Of a stretch of 64,000 nt of DNA, positions 25,038 to 33,285 are shown one piece after another; within the stretch, counting starts at the first letter, position 1; each line of letters begins with the position of its first letter. The notes below the pieces were generated by a model. The model was not told where the DNA came from and did not search any database. It was given only the letters and a program-made list of their open reading frames with translations. The stretch comes from Mycolicibacterium senegalense. Its GTDB lineage: Bacteria > Actinomycetota > Actinomycetes > Mycobacteriales > Mycobacteriaceae. The stretch spans positions 5,082,417 to 5,146,416 of the forward strand of contig NZ_CP081000.1 in the NCBI RefSeq assembly GCF_019645875.1, given 5' to 3'. The position numbers and the translations under genes were made by a program.

Positions 25038-26116
25038 GAGCGTCCCTTTCCGGCGACCGCGGCACGAGCCAGCGAGTTCACCACGAAGGTGAGGATGAAC
25101 AGCACCAGACCGGCGGCAATGTAGGCCCCTGCCTTGTACTGGTCGTTGAATTCGCTTGCGGTGGCGGCGATCTTGCTTGCGAAGGTGTAGCCGCCGTCGA
25201 ACAGCGTCCAACTGAACGCGGTCTGGGTGCCGCGCAGGATGATCAACAGCGCGATGGTCTCACCGAGCGCGCGGCCCAGACCGAGCATCGCGCCACTGAT
25301 GTAGCCGGACAACCCGAACGGCAGCACCGTCGTGCGCACCACTTCCCAGCGGGTGGCGCCCAGCGCCAGTGCGGCCTCGATCTGACCGCGCGGGGTCTGG
25401 GTGAACACCTCGCGGGTGACCGCGGTGATGATCGGCAGGATCATCACCGCCAGCACGATGCCCGCGGTGAAGATCGTGCCGCCACCGGCCACCGAGGCGT
25501 TGCCTGTCTTGAACAGGAACAGCCAGTCCAAGTGCGTATTGAGCCACACCGCAAAGGGTTTGATCACCGGCGCCAGGACGTACAGGCCCCACACGCCGTA
25601 GACGATCGACGGCACCGCGGCCAGCAGATCCACCAGGTAGGCCAGCGGTCCGGCCAGCCGGCGCGAGGAATACTGCGTGAGGTAGATCGCGATGCCCAGT
25701 GCCACCGGCATGGCCAGGACGAGCGCGAACACGGAGACGAACACGGTCACCTGAAGCAGCTCGAAGATGCCGAAGTGCATCGCCGAGGTGTCGGTGGTGA
25801 TCCAGTTGCCGCCGTAGAGGAAGAAGTTCTCCTCGTTGCGGGTCAGGGCCGGGACGGCGCGCCACAGCAGGAACACCCCGATCGCCGCGATGAGCGCGAC
25901 GATCAGGATGCCCGAGCCTTCGGCAAGCCATCGGAAGATTCGGTCGCCGAGGCGAACCTTGGCTCCCCTGGACGGATTGGTAGAGATAGGTGCCGGTTCG
26001 GGGTGGGGGGACGCGAGCGTCTCCCCCGACCCCGAATCAGCTGGATTCGGCGTTGTCACTGTCGTCCCGTCGGGGCCCCTGGTCGTCATATGGTCGGTAA
26101 ATCCATCCTCGCCCAA
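25034..26116 (-). CDS. pstC: Phosphate ABC transporter permease PstC
   Basis: A 360-residue permease with a 70-residue hydrophilic N-terminal extension and six helices. The EAA loop EAALALGATRWEVVRTTVLP is present. TTG 26116 is preceded by AGAGGA at good spacing; an ATG at 26089 has no ribosome binding site. It partners PstA. Confidence 0.93.
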   Translation of the reverse strand: MGEDGFTDHMTTRGPDGTTVTTPNPADSGSGETLASPHPEPAPISTNPSRGAKVRLGDRIFRWLAEGSGILIVALIAAIGVFLLWRAVPALTRNEENFFLYGGNWITTDTSAMHFGIFELLQVTVFVSVFALVLAMPVALGIAIYLTQYSSRRLAGPLAYLVDLLAAVPSIVYGVWGLYVLAPVIKPFAVWLNTHLDWLFLFKTGNASVAGGGTIFTAGIVLAVMILPIITAVTREVFTQTPRGQIEAALALGATRWEVVRTTVLPFGLSGYISGAMLGLGRALGETIALLIILRGTQTAFSWTLFDGGYTFASKIAATASEFNDQYKAGAYIAAGLVLFILTFVVNSLARAAVAGKGRS

Positions 26117-26143
26117 ATCCGTCCTCTAATGCCAGTTCGGCTA

Positions 26144-27280
26144 CTAGGCGATGGCCTCGACCGAGGTCAGCAGGCGCTGCTTGAACTCGTCGGGCAGTGC
26201 GATGTATCCGGCCTGCGACAGGCTGGCCTGGCCCTCGTTGGCGGCCACGGTCAGGAAGGACTTGACGGCCGCGGCGGTGTCGGCGTCGTAACCCTTCGAG
26301 CAAACGATCTCGTAGGTGGCCAGCACCAGCGGGTACACGCCGGCTTCCTTCGAGGCGTACAGCGCGTTCAGGTCGATGATCAGGTCCTTGCCGTCACCCT
26401 TGAACTTGGCGGCGCCGACGGCCTTGGTGGTGGACGCGTCGTCCAGCGCGACCGCGCCGGCTCCGCTGTCGATCTGGGCGTAGGGCAGGCCGGCCGCCGC
26501 GGCCGGGCTCTTCTCGACGTAACCGATGGAGCCGGGGGTGGCCTGCACGGCCTGCACCACACCGGAGGACTTCTGAGCGCCCTCACCGGCGCCGCCCTGG
26601 AACTCCTTGCCCGCACCCTTGGTCCAGGTCTGCGGCGCGGCCGCGGCCAGGTACTTCTGGAAGTTGTCGGTGGTGCCCGAGGAATCCGACCGGTAGATCG
26701 GCTTGATGTCCAGGTCAGGCAGGTTCGTGCCGGCGTTGAGCGCCGCGATCGCCGGGTCGTTCCACTTCTTGATCTGGCCTTGGAAGATCTTGGCGAGCAC
26801 ATCCGGGTTCACGACGAGCTTGTCGACGCCCTCGACGTTGTAGGCCAGCGCGACGGGGCCGAACACCAGCGGCAGGTTCCAAGCCTCGTTGCCGCCGCAA
26901 CGCTCGGCGGCCTTGGCGACCTGATCGTCCTTGAGCGCGGAGTCGGAGCCGGCGAAGTCGACCTGCTTGGCGATGAACTGATCCACGCCCGCGCCGGAAC
27001 CGGTCGGGTTGTAGGCGAGGTTCTTGCCGGAGCAGACCTGGCCCCAGACCTTGTTGAACTCGGCAATGGCGTTCTGCTGAGCCGTCGAGCCTTCGGCGGT
27101 CAGCGAGTTCTTTCCACCGCACTCGGCCGACGCCGAGTTGGCGCCCGAGGCTGCGGAGCTGGTGCCGGCGGCGTTGTTGTCGCTGCCGCACGCAGTCAGG
27201 GTGAGCGCCGCAATGGCCGTCGCGGACAGCGCGATGCCGAACGGCTTGCCTACACCCTTGCCAATGCTGATGAGCTTCAC
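26144..27280 (-). CDS. pstS: Phosphate-binding lipoprotein PstS
   Basis: A 378-residue substrate-binding lipoprotein with lipobox LTAC after a short signal peptide. Phosphate-contact motifs are present: EGSTAQQNAI, GSGAGVDQF, SDSALKD and YRSDSSGTTDNF. GTG 27280 gives the normal start VKLISIGKGVG; a GTG nine bases further upstream is possible. It is the first gene of pstSCAB, with direct repeats upstream that resemble a phosphate-response operator. Confidence 0.95.
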   Translation of the reverse strand: MKLISIGKGVGKPFGIALSATAIAALTLTACGSDNNAAGTSSAASGANSASAECGGKNSLTAEGSTAQQNAIAEFNKVWGQVCSGKNLAYNPTGSGAGVDQFIAKQVDFAGSDSALKDDQVAKAAERCGGNEAWNLPLVFGPVALAYNVEGVDKLVVNPDVLAKIFQGQIKKWNDPAIAALNAGTNLPDLDIKPIYRSDSSGTTDNFQKYLAAAAPQTWTKGAGKEFQGGAGEGAQKSSGVVQAVQATPGSIGYVEKSPAAAAGLPYAQIDSGAGAVALDDASTTKAVGAAKFKGDGKDLIIDLNALYASKEAGVYPLVLATYEIVCSKGYDADTAAAVKSFLTVAANEGQASLSQAGYIALPDEFKQRLLTSVEAIA

Positions 27281-27356
27281 TTGTCCCACTTTCGGTTGAC
27301 GGCTTCGAACTCTCCGGCAACGTATTCGGCCCCAGTGGACGGCTCGCGGACAGCAG

Positions 27357-27390
27357 GTGAATCAGCAGTGAATAGGTTCAGCGTGTTCAC
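27357..27390. promoter_or_regulatory. Candidate RegX3/phosphate-response operator of pstSCAB
   Basis: GTGAAT occurs at 27357-27362 and 27368-27373 (11-base period), then GTTCA at 27376-27380 and GTTCAC at 27385-27390 (nine-base period). The two pairs point toward each other. SenX3-RegX3 controls pst in M. smegmatis through sites rich in GTTCA/TGAAC, so this is a likely binding region, about 75-125 bases upstream of pstS. Confidence 0.5.
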
Positions 27391-27401
27391 AGCTAAACGG
27401 G

Positions 27402-28280
27402 TTAACCGGCGGCGTACGCCACGTCGACGCCGAACACCTCAAAACCCAAGTTTCGATAGGTCGCCACGGCCGCCGAGTTATCTGCCTCGACGTAAAGCAG
27501 CACCGTCGGCAGGGACCGCTCGGCGAGGTGGTGCAGACCCACGAGAGTGAGCACCGAGCCTAAACCCCGGCCTTGCGCGGACGGGTCGACCCCGACGACG
27601 TAAACCTCGCCCAGGCCGTCGTCATGGGTTTTGGTCCAGTGGAAGCCCAGCAGCGCGCCGGTCTGCTCGTCGAACGCCTCGAAAAGCCCCTCCGGATCGA
27701 ACCATGGCTCGTTGCGCCGCTCTTCGATGTCCTGTTCGGTCCAGCCGCCCTGTTCCGGGTGCCAGGAGAAGGCGGCGTTGTTGACCCGAAGGATCTCGGC
27801 ATCGTCGGCCGACCCGGCGTAGGTGCTGATCCGCACGCCGTCGACGCTGCGCAGCGGCGGCAAATCCGCCAGCGGGCGGCGCATCTGCAGCAGCTCCCGG
27901 GCCGGCTTGAGGTCCAGTGCGGCGGCCAGCGCGCGGGCCGCCGCCAGATTGCCGTGCGCCCAGATTCGGGTACCTGACGGTCCCTCGCCCAGCCCCGTGC
28001 GGGCCAGTGCTGCGCCGATGCCGCGGCGGCGGGCCCCCGGATGCACGACCAGTTCGGCCATCGCCGGGTCGCCGTCAACGGCTGGAGCCAGGTTCAGGTA
28101 CCCGACGAGTTCTGCGTCGTCGAAGGCGAGGAGGTGCCGGGTGCGGTCATGGCCGAGCTCGCGCAGCACCTGATCACCGACGGGGGCGACGCCGTCGGTG
28201 GCGGTAGCGGCGGCAATGAGGTCACGGATCCCGGTCTGTTCGGCTGCTGACAGCCCGGTGCGCCAGTCGAGTTGGGTCAC
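27402..28280 (-). CDS. mshD: Mycothiol synthase MshD
   Basis: A 292-residue double-GNAT acetyltransferase that performs the last step of mycothiol synthesis, acetylating Cys-GlcN-Ins. The C-terminal acetyl-CoA motif is VVGVDPSAQGRGLGS; the N-terminal copy is VVHPGARRRGIGAAL. The substrate-binding segment FSWHPEQGGWT is conserved. Its start overlaps the glnR stop by four bases. Confidence 0.95.
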   Translation of the reverse strand: MTQLDWRTGLSAAEQTGIRDLIAAATATDGVAPVGDQVLRELGHDRTRHLLAFDDAELVGYLNLAPAVDGDPAMAELVVHPGARRRGIGAALARTGLGEGPSGTRIWAHGNLAAARALAAALDLKPARELLQMRRPLADLPPLRSVDGVRISTYAGSADDAEILRVNNAAFSWHPEQGGWTEQDIEERRNEPWFDPEGLFEAFDEQTGALLGFHWTKTHDDGLGEVYVVGVDPSAQGRGLGSVLTLVGLHHLAERSLPTVLLYVEADNSAAVATYRNLGFEVFGVDVAYAAG

Positions 28281-29146
28281 TGGCTGGGCAACCGCCCCGC
28301 CAGCGACTCGTCCGCGTCGGTCGCCGGGTCGTAGTCGTCACCGTCGTCCGGATCCGCCTCGGCGGCGGCGGCCGCGTCGCCGGCCGGGGTGCGGCCACGG
28401 GACGGGCGCACCGCCTTGTAGCCGACGTTACGGACGGTGCCGATCAGCGATTCGTACTCGGGGCCGAGCTTGGCGCGCAGACGACGGACGTGCACGTCGA
28501 CCGTGCGGGTACCGCCGAAGAAGTCATATCCCCACACCTCTTGCAGCAGCTGCGCCCGGGTGAAGACCCGGCCGGCGTGCTGGGCGAGGTATTTGAGCAG
28601 CTCGAACTCCTTGTAAGTGAGGTCGAGGGGGCGTCCGCGCAGGCGGGCGGTATAGGTGCCCTCGTCGATCGCGAGCTCGCCGAGGGTGATCTTGCCGACG
28701 TTCTCCTGGTTGCCGCCGCCTCCGCGGCGGCCGACCAGCAACCGCAGCCGGGCGTCGATCTCGGCCGGGCCGGTACCGGGCAGCAGGATCTCGTCGAGGC
28801 CCCATTCGTGGTTGACCGCCACCAATCCGCCCTCGTTGACGACTGCCACAACGGGGACAGAGGTGCCCGTCGTCCCCAACAGCCGGCACAGGCCACGCGC
28901 GGCCGCCAGGTCCGTGCGGGCGTCCACTATCGCCACGTCGGCACTGCCCGCTTCCAGCAGCGAGGACACTTCTGTCGGAGCCGTGCGCACGGTGTGGGCC
29001 AGCAGAGACAAAGAGGGCAGGACCGCCTCGGGATGCGGGTCGACGGTCAGTAGCAGTAGATCCAACAGGTCCTCCGGCGCGCCGGCAATCACTTCCCACG
29101 ATCGCCCGGACCCCGATGTCCACACGGTCGGATTCATGACTGACAT
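28277..29146 (-). CDS. glnR: Nitrogen regulator GlnR
   Basis: A 289-residue OmpR-type response regulator lacking a linked kinase. The receiver domain has VAIVDARTD (the Asp pocket); the winged helix has LDLTYKEFELLKYLA, VFTRAQLLQEVWGYDF and RTVDVHVRRLRAKLGP. It matches GlnR (Rv0818) and has a longer acidic, Ala-rich C-terminal tail. It controls ammonium assimilation genes. ATG 29146 is chosen; ATG 29137 is possible. Confidence 0.93.
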   Translation of the reverse strand: MSVMNPTVWTSGSGRSWEVIAGAPEDLLDLLLLTVDPHPEAVLPSLSLLAHTVRTAPTEVSSLLEAGSADVAIVDARTDLAAARGLCRLLGTTGTSVPVVAVVNEGGLVAVNHEWGLDEILLPGTGPAEIDARLRLLVGRRGGGGNQENVGKITLGELAIDEGTYTARLRGRPLDLTYKEFELLKYLAQHAGRVFTRAQLLQEVWGYDFFGGTRTVDVHVRRLRAKLGPEYESLIGTVRNVGYKAVRPSRGRTPAGDAAAAAEADPDDGDDYDPATDADESLAGRLPSQ

Positions 29147-29228
29147 GTAGCCGTTACCGGCCTTTAGTGTTCTAACGATAACGCCTCACCTGCTGATTAG
29201 CCGCGCCGAGCGCTTCGATCCGAGGGCA

Positions 29229-30044
29229 GTGGGCGACAATGTGCCGGTGCGCAAACTGCTGATCGGGCTCACCGCGACCGTGACCGCACTCGTCGTCGGG
29301 GTCGTCGGCACCGATTTCGGCTCGGCGATCTACGCCGAGTACCGCCTTGCCCGCAACGTACGGACCGCGGCCGGCCTGCAGTGGGACCCGTGGGTGGCCA
29401 TCCTGGGGTTCCCGTTCCTCACCCAGGTCCGCAACCACCGCTACCGCGAAATCGAGATCCGGGCCGCCGGTGTCGACCATCCGGTGGTGGGCAAGGCCTC
29501 GCTGGAGGCCACGCTGCACGGAATCGACCTCACCGACTCGTCGTGGCTGATCCGTCCGGACGCGAAGCTGCCGGTCAGGAAGGCCGAGAGCCGCATCATC
29601 ATCGACTCCACCCACATCGGCAGGTTCATGGGCATCGACGACCTGCTGGTCGAGGCGCCCTCGCGGGAGACCAACGACGCCACCGGGGGCACCACGGAGT
29701 CCGGTATCTCCAGCAGCCAGGGACTGGTCTTCACCGGAACGCCCAAGAAATCCGGGCTGGACAAACGGGTCAGTGTGGCGGTCGACCTGTCGTTCGCCGA
29801 CGGCGACGACACCACCCTGGTGCTGACCGCGACCGGGATCCTGACCGGGCCGAATACCGCCGACGAGGCCGTTCCCGAGGACAAGACCGCCGCTGTCCTG
29901 GCGGAGTTCAGCGACACCATCACCGGCCAGAAGCTGCCGTTCGGCCTGGCCCCGACCACCGCGGGCGCGCGCGGCTCCGACGTGATCATCGAGGGCATCG
30001 CCGAGGGAGTAACGATCGACCTGGCGGGGTTCAGACAGTCATGA
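29229..30044 (+). CDS. lmeA: DUF2993 protein LmeA
   Basis: A 271-residue envelope protein with an N-terminal anchor (LLIGLTATVTALVVGVVG) and the DUF2993 lipid-binding-like domain. By position next to glnR and thiX it corresponds to LmeA (Rv0817c/MSMEG_5785), needed to maintain lipomannan elongation. GTG 29229 has GAGGG upstream; GTG 29241 and 29247 are alternatives. It overlaps thiX by four bases. Confidence 0.85.
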   Translation: MGDNVPVRKLLIGLTATVTALVVGVVGTDFGSAIYAEYRLARNVRTAAGLQWDPWVAILGFPFLTQVRNHRYREIEIRAAGVDHPVVGKASLEATLHGIDLTDSSWLIRPDAKLPVRKAESRIIIDSTHIGRFMGIDDLLVEAPSRETNDATGGTTESGISSSQGLVFTGTPKKSGLDKRVSVAVDLSFADGDDTTLVLTATGILTGPNTADEAVPEDKTAAVLAEFSDTITGQKLPFGLAPTTAGARGSDVIIEGIAEGVTIDLAGFRQS

Positions 30045-30463
30045 GCTCGTCGATGGTGCTGGTGATCGTGGTGCTGATCGCCGCGCTCGGCATCGCCTGC
30101 GTGATCGGCCGGCTGATCACCCTGCGCGCCGGCATGATCAGGGCGGGTGAGCAGGCCGCCGATGTCGACACCAGTGATCTCGGGCTGTCGCACACGGGCC
30201 CGACGGTCCTGCATTTCTCCGCCGAATGGTGCGGCCCGTGCGCCGGGGTGCGGCGAGTGGTCGACCAGGTTTGCGCCGAGCTTCCGGACGTCGCTCATGT
30301 GGAGATCGACATGGACGCCAATCCCGAAGCCGCCAGGCGGCTTTCGGTTCTGTCGCTGCCCACCACCATCATCTTCGACCGCGACGGGCGGCCGCGATAC
30401 CGCACCAGCGGGGTTCCCAAGGCCGCTGACCTGCGCTCGGCGCTGGAACCGCTGTTGGCCTGA
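30041..30463 (+). CDS. thiX: Thioredoxin-like protein ThiX
   Basis: A 140-residue thioredoxin with an N-terminal membrane helix (VLVIVVLIAALGIACVIG) and the active site FSAEWCGPCAGVR. The cis-Pro loop is LSLPTTIIF. The start ATG 30041 overlaps the lmeA stop. It corresponds to Rv0816c. It is probably anchored with the thioredoxin fold on one side of the membrane, and its proximity to sulfur genes suggests thiol chemistry. Confidence 0.9.
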   Translation: MSSSMVLVIVVLIAALGIACVIGRLITLRAGMIRAGEQAADVDTSDLGLSHTGPTVLHFSAEWCGPCAGVRRVVDQVCAELPDVAHVEIDMDANPEAARRLSVLSLPTTIIFDRDGRPRYRTSGVPKAADLRSALEPLLA

Positions 30464-30479
30464 CCCCGCGGTTATTGGG

Positions 30480-30485
30480 TAAGCT
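30480..30485 (+). promoter_or_regulatory. -10 box for the leaderless polycysteine peptide
   Basis: TAAGCT matches the TANNNT mycobacterial -10 and lies exactly seven bases before the GTG at 30493. Transcription would start at the GTG itself, giving a leaderless mRNA. Confidence 0.75.
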
Positions 30486-30492
30486 GTCGCTC

Positions 30493-30582
30493 GTGTCAGC
30501 CCGCCTTGAGCTCGTGCTCACCAAGCGCCGCGCAGTTGATCTGTGCCGCGTCGCGGGTTGCTGCTGTTGTTGTTGCTGTTGA
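30493..30582 (+). CDS. Polycysteine leader peptide (cysteine-responsive attenuator)
   Basis: A 29-codon reading frame from GTG 30493 begins MSARLELVLTKRR and ends GCCCCCCC, with seven consecutive Cys codons before TGA and an eighth at position 18. It has no ribosome binding site but an ideal leaderless promoter. In M. smegmatis such leaderless polycysteine ORFs (for example Ms5788A) stall ribosomes under low cysteine and raise expression of the downstream DUF4395-cysA2-sseC2 genes. The gene order here is the same. Identification is strong. Confidence 0.92.
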   Translation: MSARLELVLTKRRAVDLCRVAGCCCCCCC

Positions 30583-30672
30583 GGGCAGCCGCGCGCTGTT
30601 GTGCGTCCGCTCAGGCCTGGTACCTGAGCCTGCACACCATCAGACCTTCTACAACAACGGGAGTTCGTTTCC

Positions 30673-31155
30673 ATGTCATCGACATCCACCCAGCCCATCG
30701 CCGACGGTCGGCCTGCCCAGGTCGACGTGCGGGGGCCCCGGTTCGCGGCCTGGGTGACCACCGCGGTGCTGATCGTGACCCTGCTGGTGGCGGGGGTCAG
30801 TGAGCCGGCGGCCGGAGCTTTGTTGGGCGTGCAGGCCGTGGTGTTCGCCATCGGTGCCGTCGCCGGGCCGCGCAAGCATCCGTACGGCCGGCTCTTCGCC
30901 ACGTTCATCGCGCCGCGCCTGGCTGCGGTCACCGAGCGCGAGCCGGTGCCGCCGCTGAAGTTCGCCCAACTGGTGGGCTTCGTGTTCGCGGCCGTGGGCA
31001 CCGCGGGTTTCGCCTTCGGTGTCACCGCACTCGGCCTGACCGCCACCGCGTTCGCGTTGGTGGCGGCCTTCCTCAACGCCGCCTTCGGCATCTGCCTGGG
31101 CTGCCAGCTCTACCCGTTGGTGGCCCGGCTGCGCCACATCCCAAGCCCTGCATGA
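30673..31155 (+). CDS. DUF4395 membrane protein
   Basis: A 160-residue membrane protein with about four helices and a conserved CLGCQLYP near its end. Paired positive loops (GPRKHPYGRLFATFIAPRL) are typical of DUF4395. ATG 30673 follows GGGAG. It is the first gene behind the cysteine attenuator and precedes a thiosulfate sulfurtransferase, so a role in sulfur transfer or thiosulfate handling is likely, but its activity is unknown. Confidence 0.88.
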   Translation: MSSTSTQPIADGRPAQVDVRGPRFAAWVTTAVLIVTLLVAGVSEPAAGALLGVQAVVFAIGAVAGPRKHPYGRLFATFIAPRLAAVTEREPVPPLKFAQLVGFVFAAVGTAGFAFGVTALGLTATAFALVAAFLNAAFGICLGCQLYPLVARLRHIPSPA

Positions 31156-31201
31156 CCCCACCAGACATCTCAAATAGCAAGTAACCGAAAGGAATTCGTA
31201 C

Positions 31202-32038
31202 ATGGCACGTTCCGACGTCCTGGTCTCGACCGAATGGGCCGGGAACAACCTCGACACCCCCGGCGTGGTGTTCGTCGAGGTCGACGAGAACACCAGCGCC
31301 TACGACGACGAGGGCCACATTCCCGGTGCCGTCAAACTGGACTGGAAAGACGATCTGCAGGACGCCGTCAAGCGTGACTTCGTCGACCAGCAGCAGTTCT
31401 CGAAGCTGTTGAGCGACAAGGGCATCAGCAACGACGACACCGTGATCCTGTACGGCGGCAACAACAACTGGTTCGCGGCCTACGCCTACTGGTACTTCAA
31501 GCTGTACGGCCACAACGACGTGAAGCTGCTCGACGGCGGCCGCAAGCGCTGGCAGCTCGACGGCCGCCCGCTGGTCACCGACGCCGTCAGCCGCCCCGCT
31601 ACGTCGTACTCGGCCAAGGCACCCGACAACAACATCCGCGCCTTCCGCGACGAGGTCATCGCCGCGATCGGCGAGAAGAACCTGGTCGACGTGCGCTCCC
31701 CTGACGAGTTCTCCGGCAAGATCCTGGCCCCGGCGCACCTGCCGCAGGAGCAGAGCCAGCGTCCCGGGCGTATCCCCGGCGCCATCAACGTTCCGTGGAG
31801 CAAGGCGGCCAACGAGGACGGCACCTTCAAGTCCGACGAGGATCTGGCCAAGCTGTACGCCGAGGCTGGCCTCGACGGCAACAAGGAGACCATCGCCTAC
31901 TGCCGGATCGGTGAGCGTTCCTCGCACACCTGGTTCGTGCTGCAGGAGCTGCTGGGACACCAGAACGTGAAGAACTACGACGGCAGTTGGACGGAATACG
32001 GCTCCCTGGTGGGCGCCCCGATCGAGTTGGGAAGTTGA
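31202..32038 (+). CDS. sseA: Thiosulfate sulfurtransferase (CysA2/SseA rhodanese)
   Basis: A 278-residue two-domain rhodanese. The inactive N-terminal domain is followed by a catalytic domain with Cys in YCRIGERSSHTW. The CRIGERS loop matches thiosulfate-type enzymes of mycobacteria (CysA2, Rv0815c). ATG 31202 follows AAAGGAA. It is in the cysteine-regulated operon with DUF4395 and sseC. Confidence 0.95.
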   Translation: MARSDVLVSTEWAGNNLDTPGVVFVEVDENTSAYDDEGHIPGAVKLDWKDDLQDAVKRDFVDQQQFSKLLSDKGISNDDTVILYGGNNNWFAAYAYWYFKLYGHNDVKLLDGGRKRWQLDGRPLVTDAVSRPATSYSAKAPDNNIRAFRDEVIAAIGEKNLVDVRSPDEFSGKILAPAHLPQEQSQRPGRIPGAINVPWSKAANEDGTFKSDEDLAKLYAEAGLDGNKETIAYCRIGERSSHTWFVLQELLGHQNVKNYDGSWTEYGSLVGAPIELGS

Positions 32039-32039
32039 T

Positions 32040-32342
32040 ATGTGCTCTGCACCCAAGCAAGGACTGACGTTGCCCGCCGGCGTCGACCTGGAGAAGGAAA
32101 CCGTGATCACCGGCCGCGTGGTGGACGGCTCCGGCCAGGCCGTGGGCGGCGCCTTCGTGCGTCTGCTGGACTCCAGCGACGAGTTCACCGCTGAGGTGGT
32201 GGCCTCGGCAACCGGTGACTTCCGGTTCTTCGCCGCCCCGGGCACCTGGACGCTGCGCGCCCTGTCCCCCGCGGGCAACGGCGACGCCAGCGTGGCCCCG
32301 ACCGGTGCGGGTATCCACGAGGTCGACGTCAAGGTCGCGTAG
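32040..32342 (+). CDS. sseC: Sulfur metabolism protein SseC (DUF1416)
   Basis: A 100-residue DUF1416 protein with a beta-sandwich pattern (VITGRVVDGSGQAVGGAFVRLLD, then TLRALSP). It starts one base after the rhodanese stop. SseC always accompanies CysA2-type rhodaneses in mycobacteria; its reaction is unknown. A Cys at position 2 is conserved. Confidence 0.92.
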   Translation: MCSAPKQGLTLPAGVDLEKETVITGRVVDGSGQAVGGAFVRLLDSSDEFTAEVVASATGDFRFFAAPGTWTLRALSPAGNGDASVAPTGAGIHEVDVKVA

Positions 32343-32386
32343 CGACGAAGGAGCTAGGCCATTCAGCTCGGCGTAGTTCCCTCTTT

Positions 32387-32443
32387 CGAACGTGAGCTTG
32401 TGTACGAGGATTCGCACGAATCTGACACACAAGCTCACGTTCG
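32387..32443. repeat. Nested perfect palindrome
   Basis: A 17-bp perfect inverted repeat (32387-32403 and 32427-32443, arms beginning CGAACGTGAGC) encloses a second perfect one, GATTCG/CGAATC (32409-32422). The structure could fold as a long hairpin in RNA or a cruciform in DNA. It lacks a T-tract. It lies between sseC and a leaderless small gene. It may be an intergenic repeat found elsewhere in the genome. Confidence 0.8.
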
Positions 32444-32493
32444 CGCGTATACAGGGCCCCCGACCCGGGGCGCCGACACCCTCGACAAGGAAC

Positions 32494-32499
32494 TAGACT
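32494..32499 (+). promoter_or_regulatory. -10 box for leaderless transcript of the Rv0813c-like operon
   Basis: TAGACT ends seven bases before GTG 32507, so transcription probably starts at that GTG. Confidence 0.7.
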
Positions 32500-32506
32500 C
32501 ACTCCC

Positions 32507-32605
32507 GTGGTGCTCTTCTTCGAGATAATGCTCGTCGCGGCCGTCGTGGTGATCACGTGGTTCGCGTTGTACGCGCTGTACCGCCTCGTCACCGACGAGT
32601 CGTGA
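32507..32605 (+). CDS. Small single-pass membrane peptide (32 aa)
   Basis: GTG 32507 opens a 32-codon frame giving a hydrophobic helix (FEIMLVAAVVVITWFALYAL) followed by YRLVTDES. It has an ideal leaderless -10 box and overlaps the next gene by four bases (GTGA). The coupling and composition argue for real translation. It is too short for usual gene finders. Function is unknown; it may regulate translation of the downstream gene or act as a membrane peptide. Confidence 0.75.
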   Translation: MVLFFEIMLVAAVVVITWFALYALYRLVTDES

Positions 32606-33285
32606 CCTCCGACCGAGACATTCCAGCCGAGGCCTCCGTCCCTGAGCGAGGCTCAGGCGACCGAGCCATAGCGGCCGCCGCTGAACGGGCCAAGGCCACC
32701 GCCACCCGTAACATCCCGGTCTTCGAGGATCTCCCGGTTCCCGCCGACACCGCCAATCTGCGCGACGGCGTAGAACTCAACGACGCGCTGCTGGCGCTGT
32801 TGCCGTTGGTGGGCGTGTGGCGCGGAGAAGGTGAAGGTCGCGACACCCATGGCGACTATCGGTTCGGCCAGCAGATCGTGGTCTCCCACGACGGCGGCGA
32901 CTATCTGATCTGGGATTCCCGGTCCTGGCGGTTGACCGAGACCGGCGAATACGACTCCCCGGGCCTGCGCGAGACCGGCTACTGGCGATTCGTGACCGAT
33001 CCCGAGGACCCGGCCGGCCGTGACGAGTCACAGGCCATCGAACTGCTGCTGGCCCATTCGGCCGGCTACGTCGAACTGTTCTACGGCAAGCCCCTCACCC
33101 AGGCGTCCTGGGAGCTGGTCACCGATGCGCTGGCCCGCAGCAAGTCCGGGCTGCTGGTCGGTGGCGCCAAGCGGCTGTACGGCATCGTCGAAGGCGGCGA
33201 CCTGGGCTACGTGGAAGAACGTGTAGACGCCGACGGCGGCCTGGTGCCGCACCTTTCGGCCCGACTGTCCCGGTTCGTCGGCTGA
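32602..33285 (+). CDS. Nitrobindin-like beta-barrel protein (Rv0813c-like)
   Basis: A 227-residue protein of the THAP4/nitrobindin-like family with FABP-type barrel. GTG 32602 overlaps the upstream peptide stop and gives a length close to that of Rv0813c. Motifs are LLPLVGVWRGEGEG, GDYRFGQQIVVSHDGGDYL, and ARSKSGLLVGGAKRLYG. Nitrobindins bind heme through a His. The N-terminal 60 residues are charged and low-complexity. The ligand is unproven. Confidence 0.88.
   Translation: MTSDRDIPAEASVPERGSGDRAIAAAAERAKATATRNIPVFEDLPVPADTANLRDGVELNDALLALLPLVGVWRGEGEGRDTHGDYRFGQQIVVSHDGGDYLIWDSRSWRLTETGEYDSPGLRETGYWRFVTDPEDPAGRDESQAIELLLAHSAGYVELFYGKPLTQASWELVTDALARSKSGLLVGGAKRLYGIVEGGDLGYVEERVDADGGLVPHLSARLSRFVG

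Noticed and set aside
25532..27550. 672-codon plus-strand ORF opposite pstC and pstS
   Set aside because: It is antisense to pstS/pstC, rich in Arg/Gly/Val, and has no recognisable domain.
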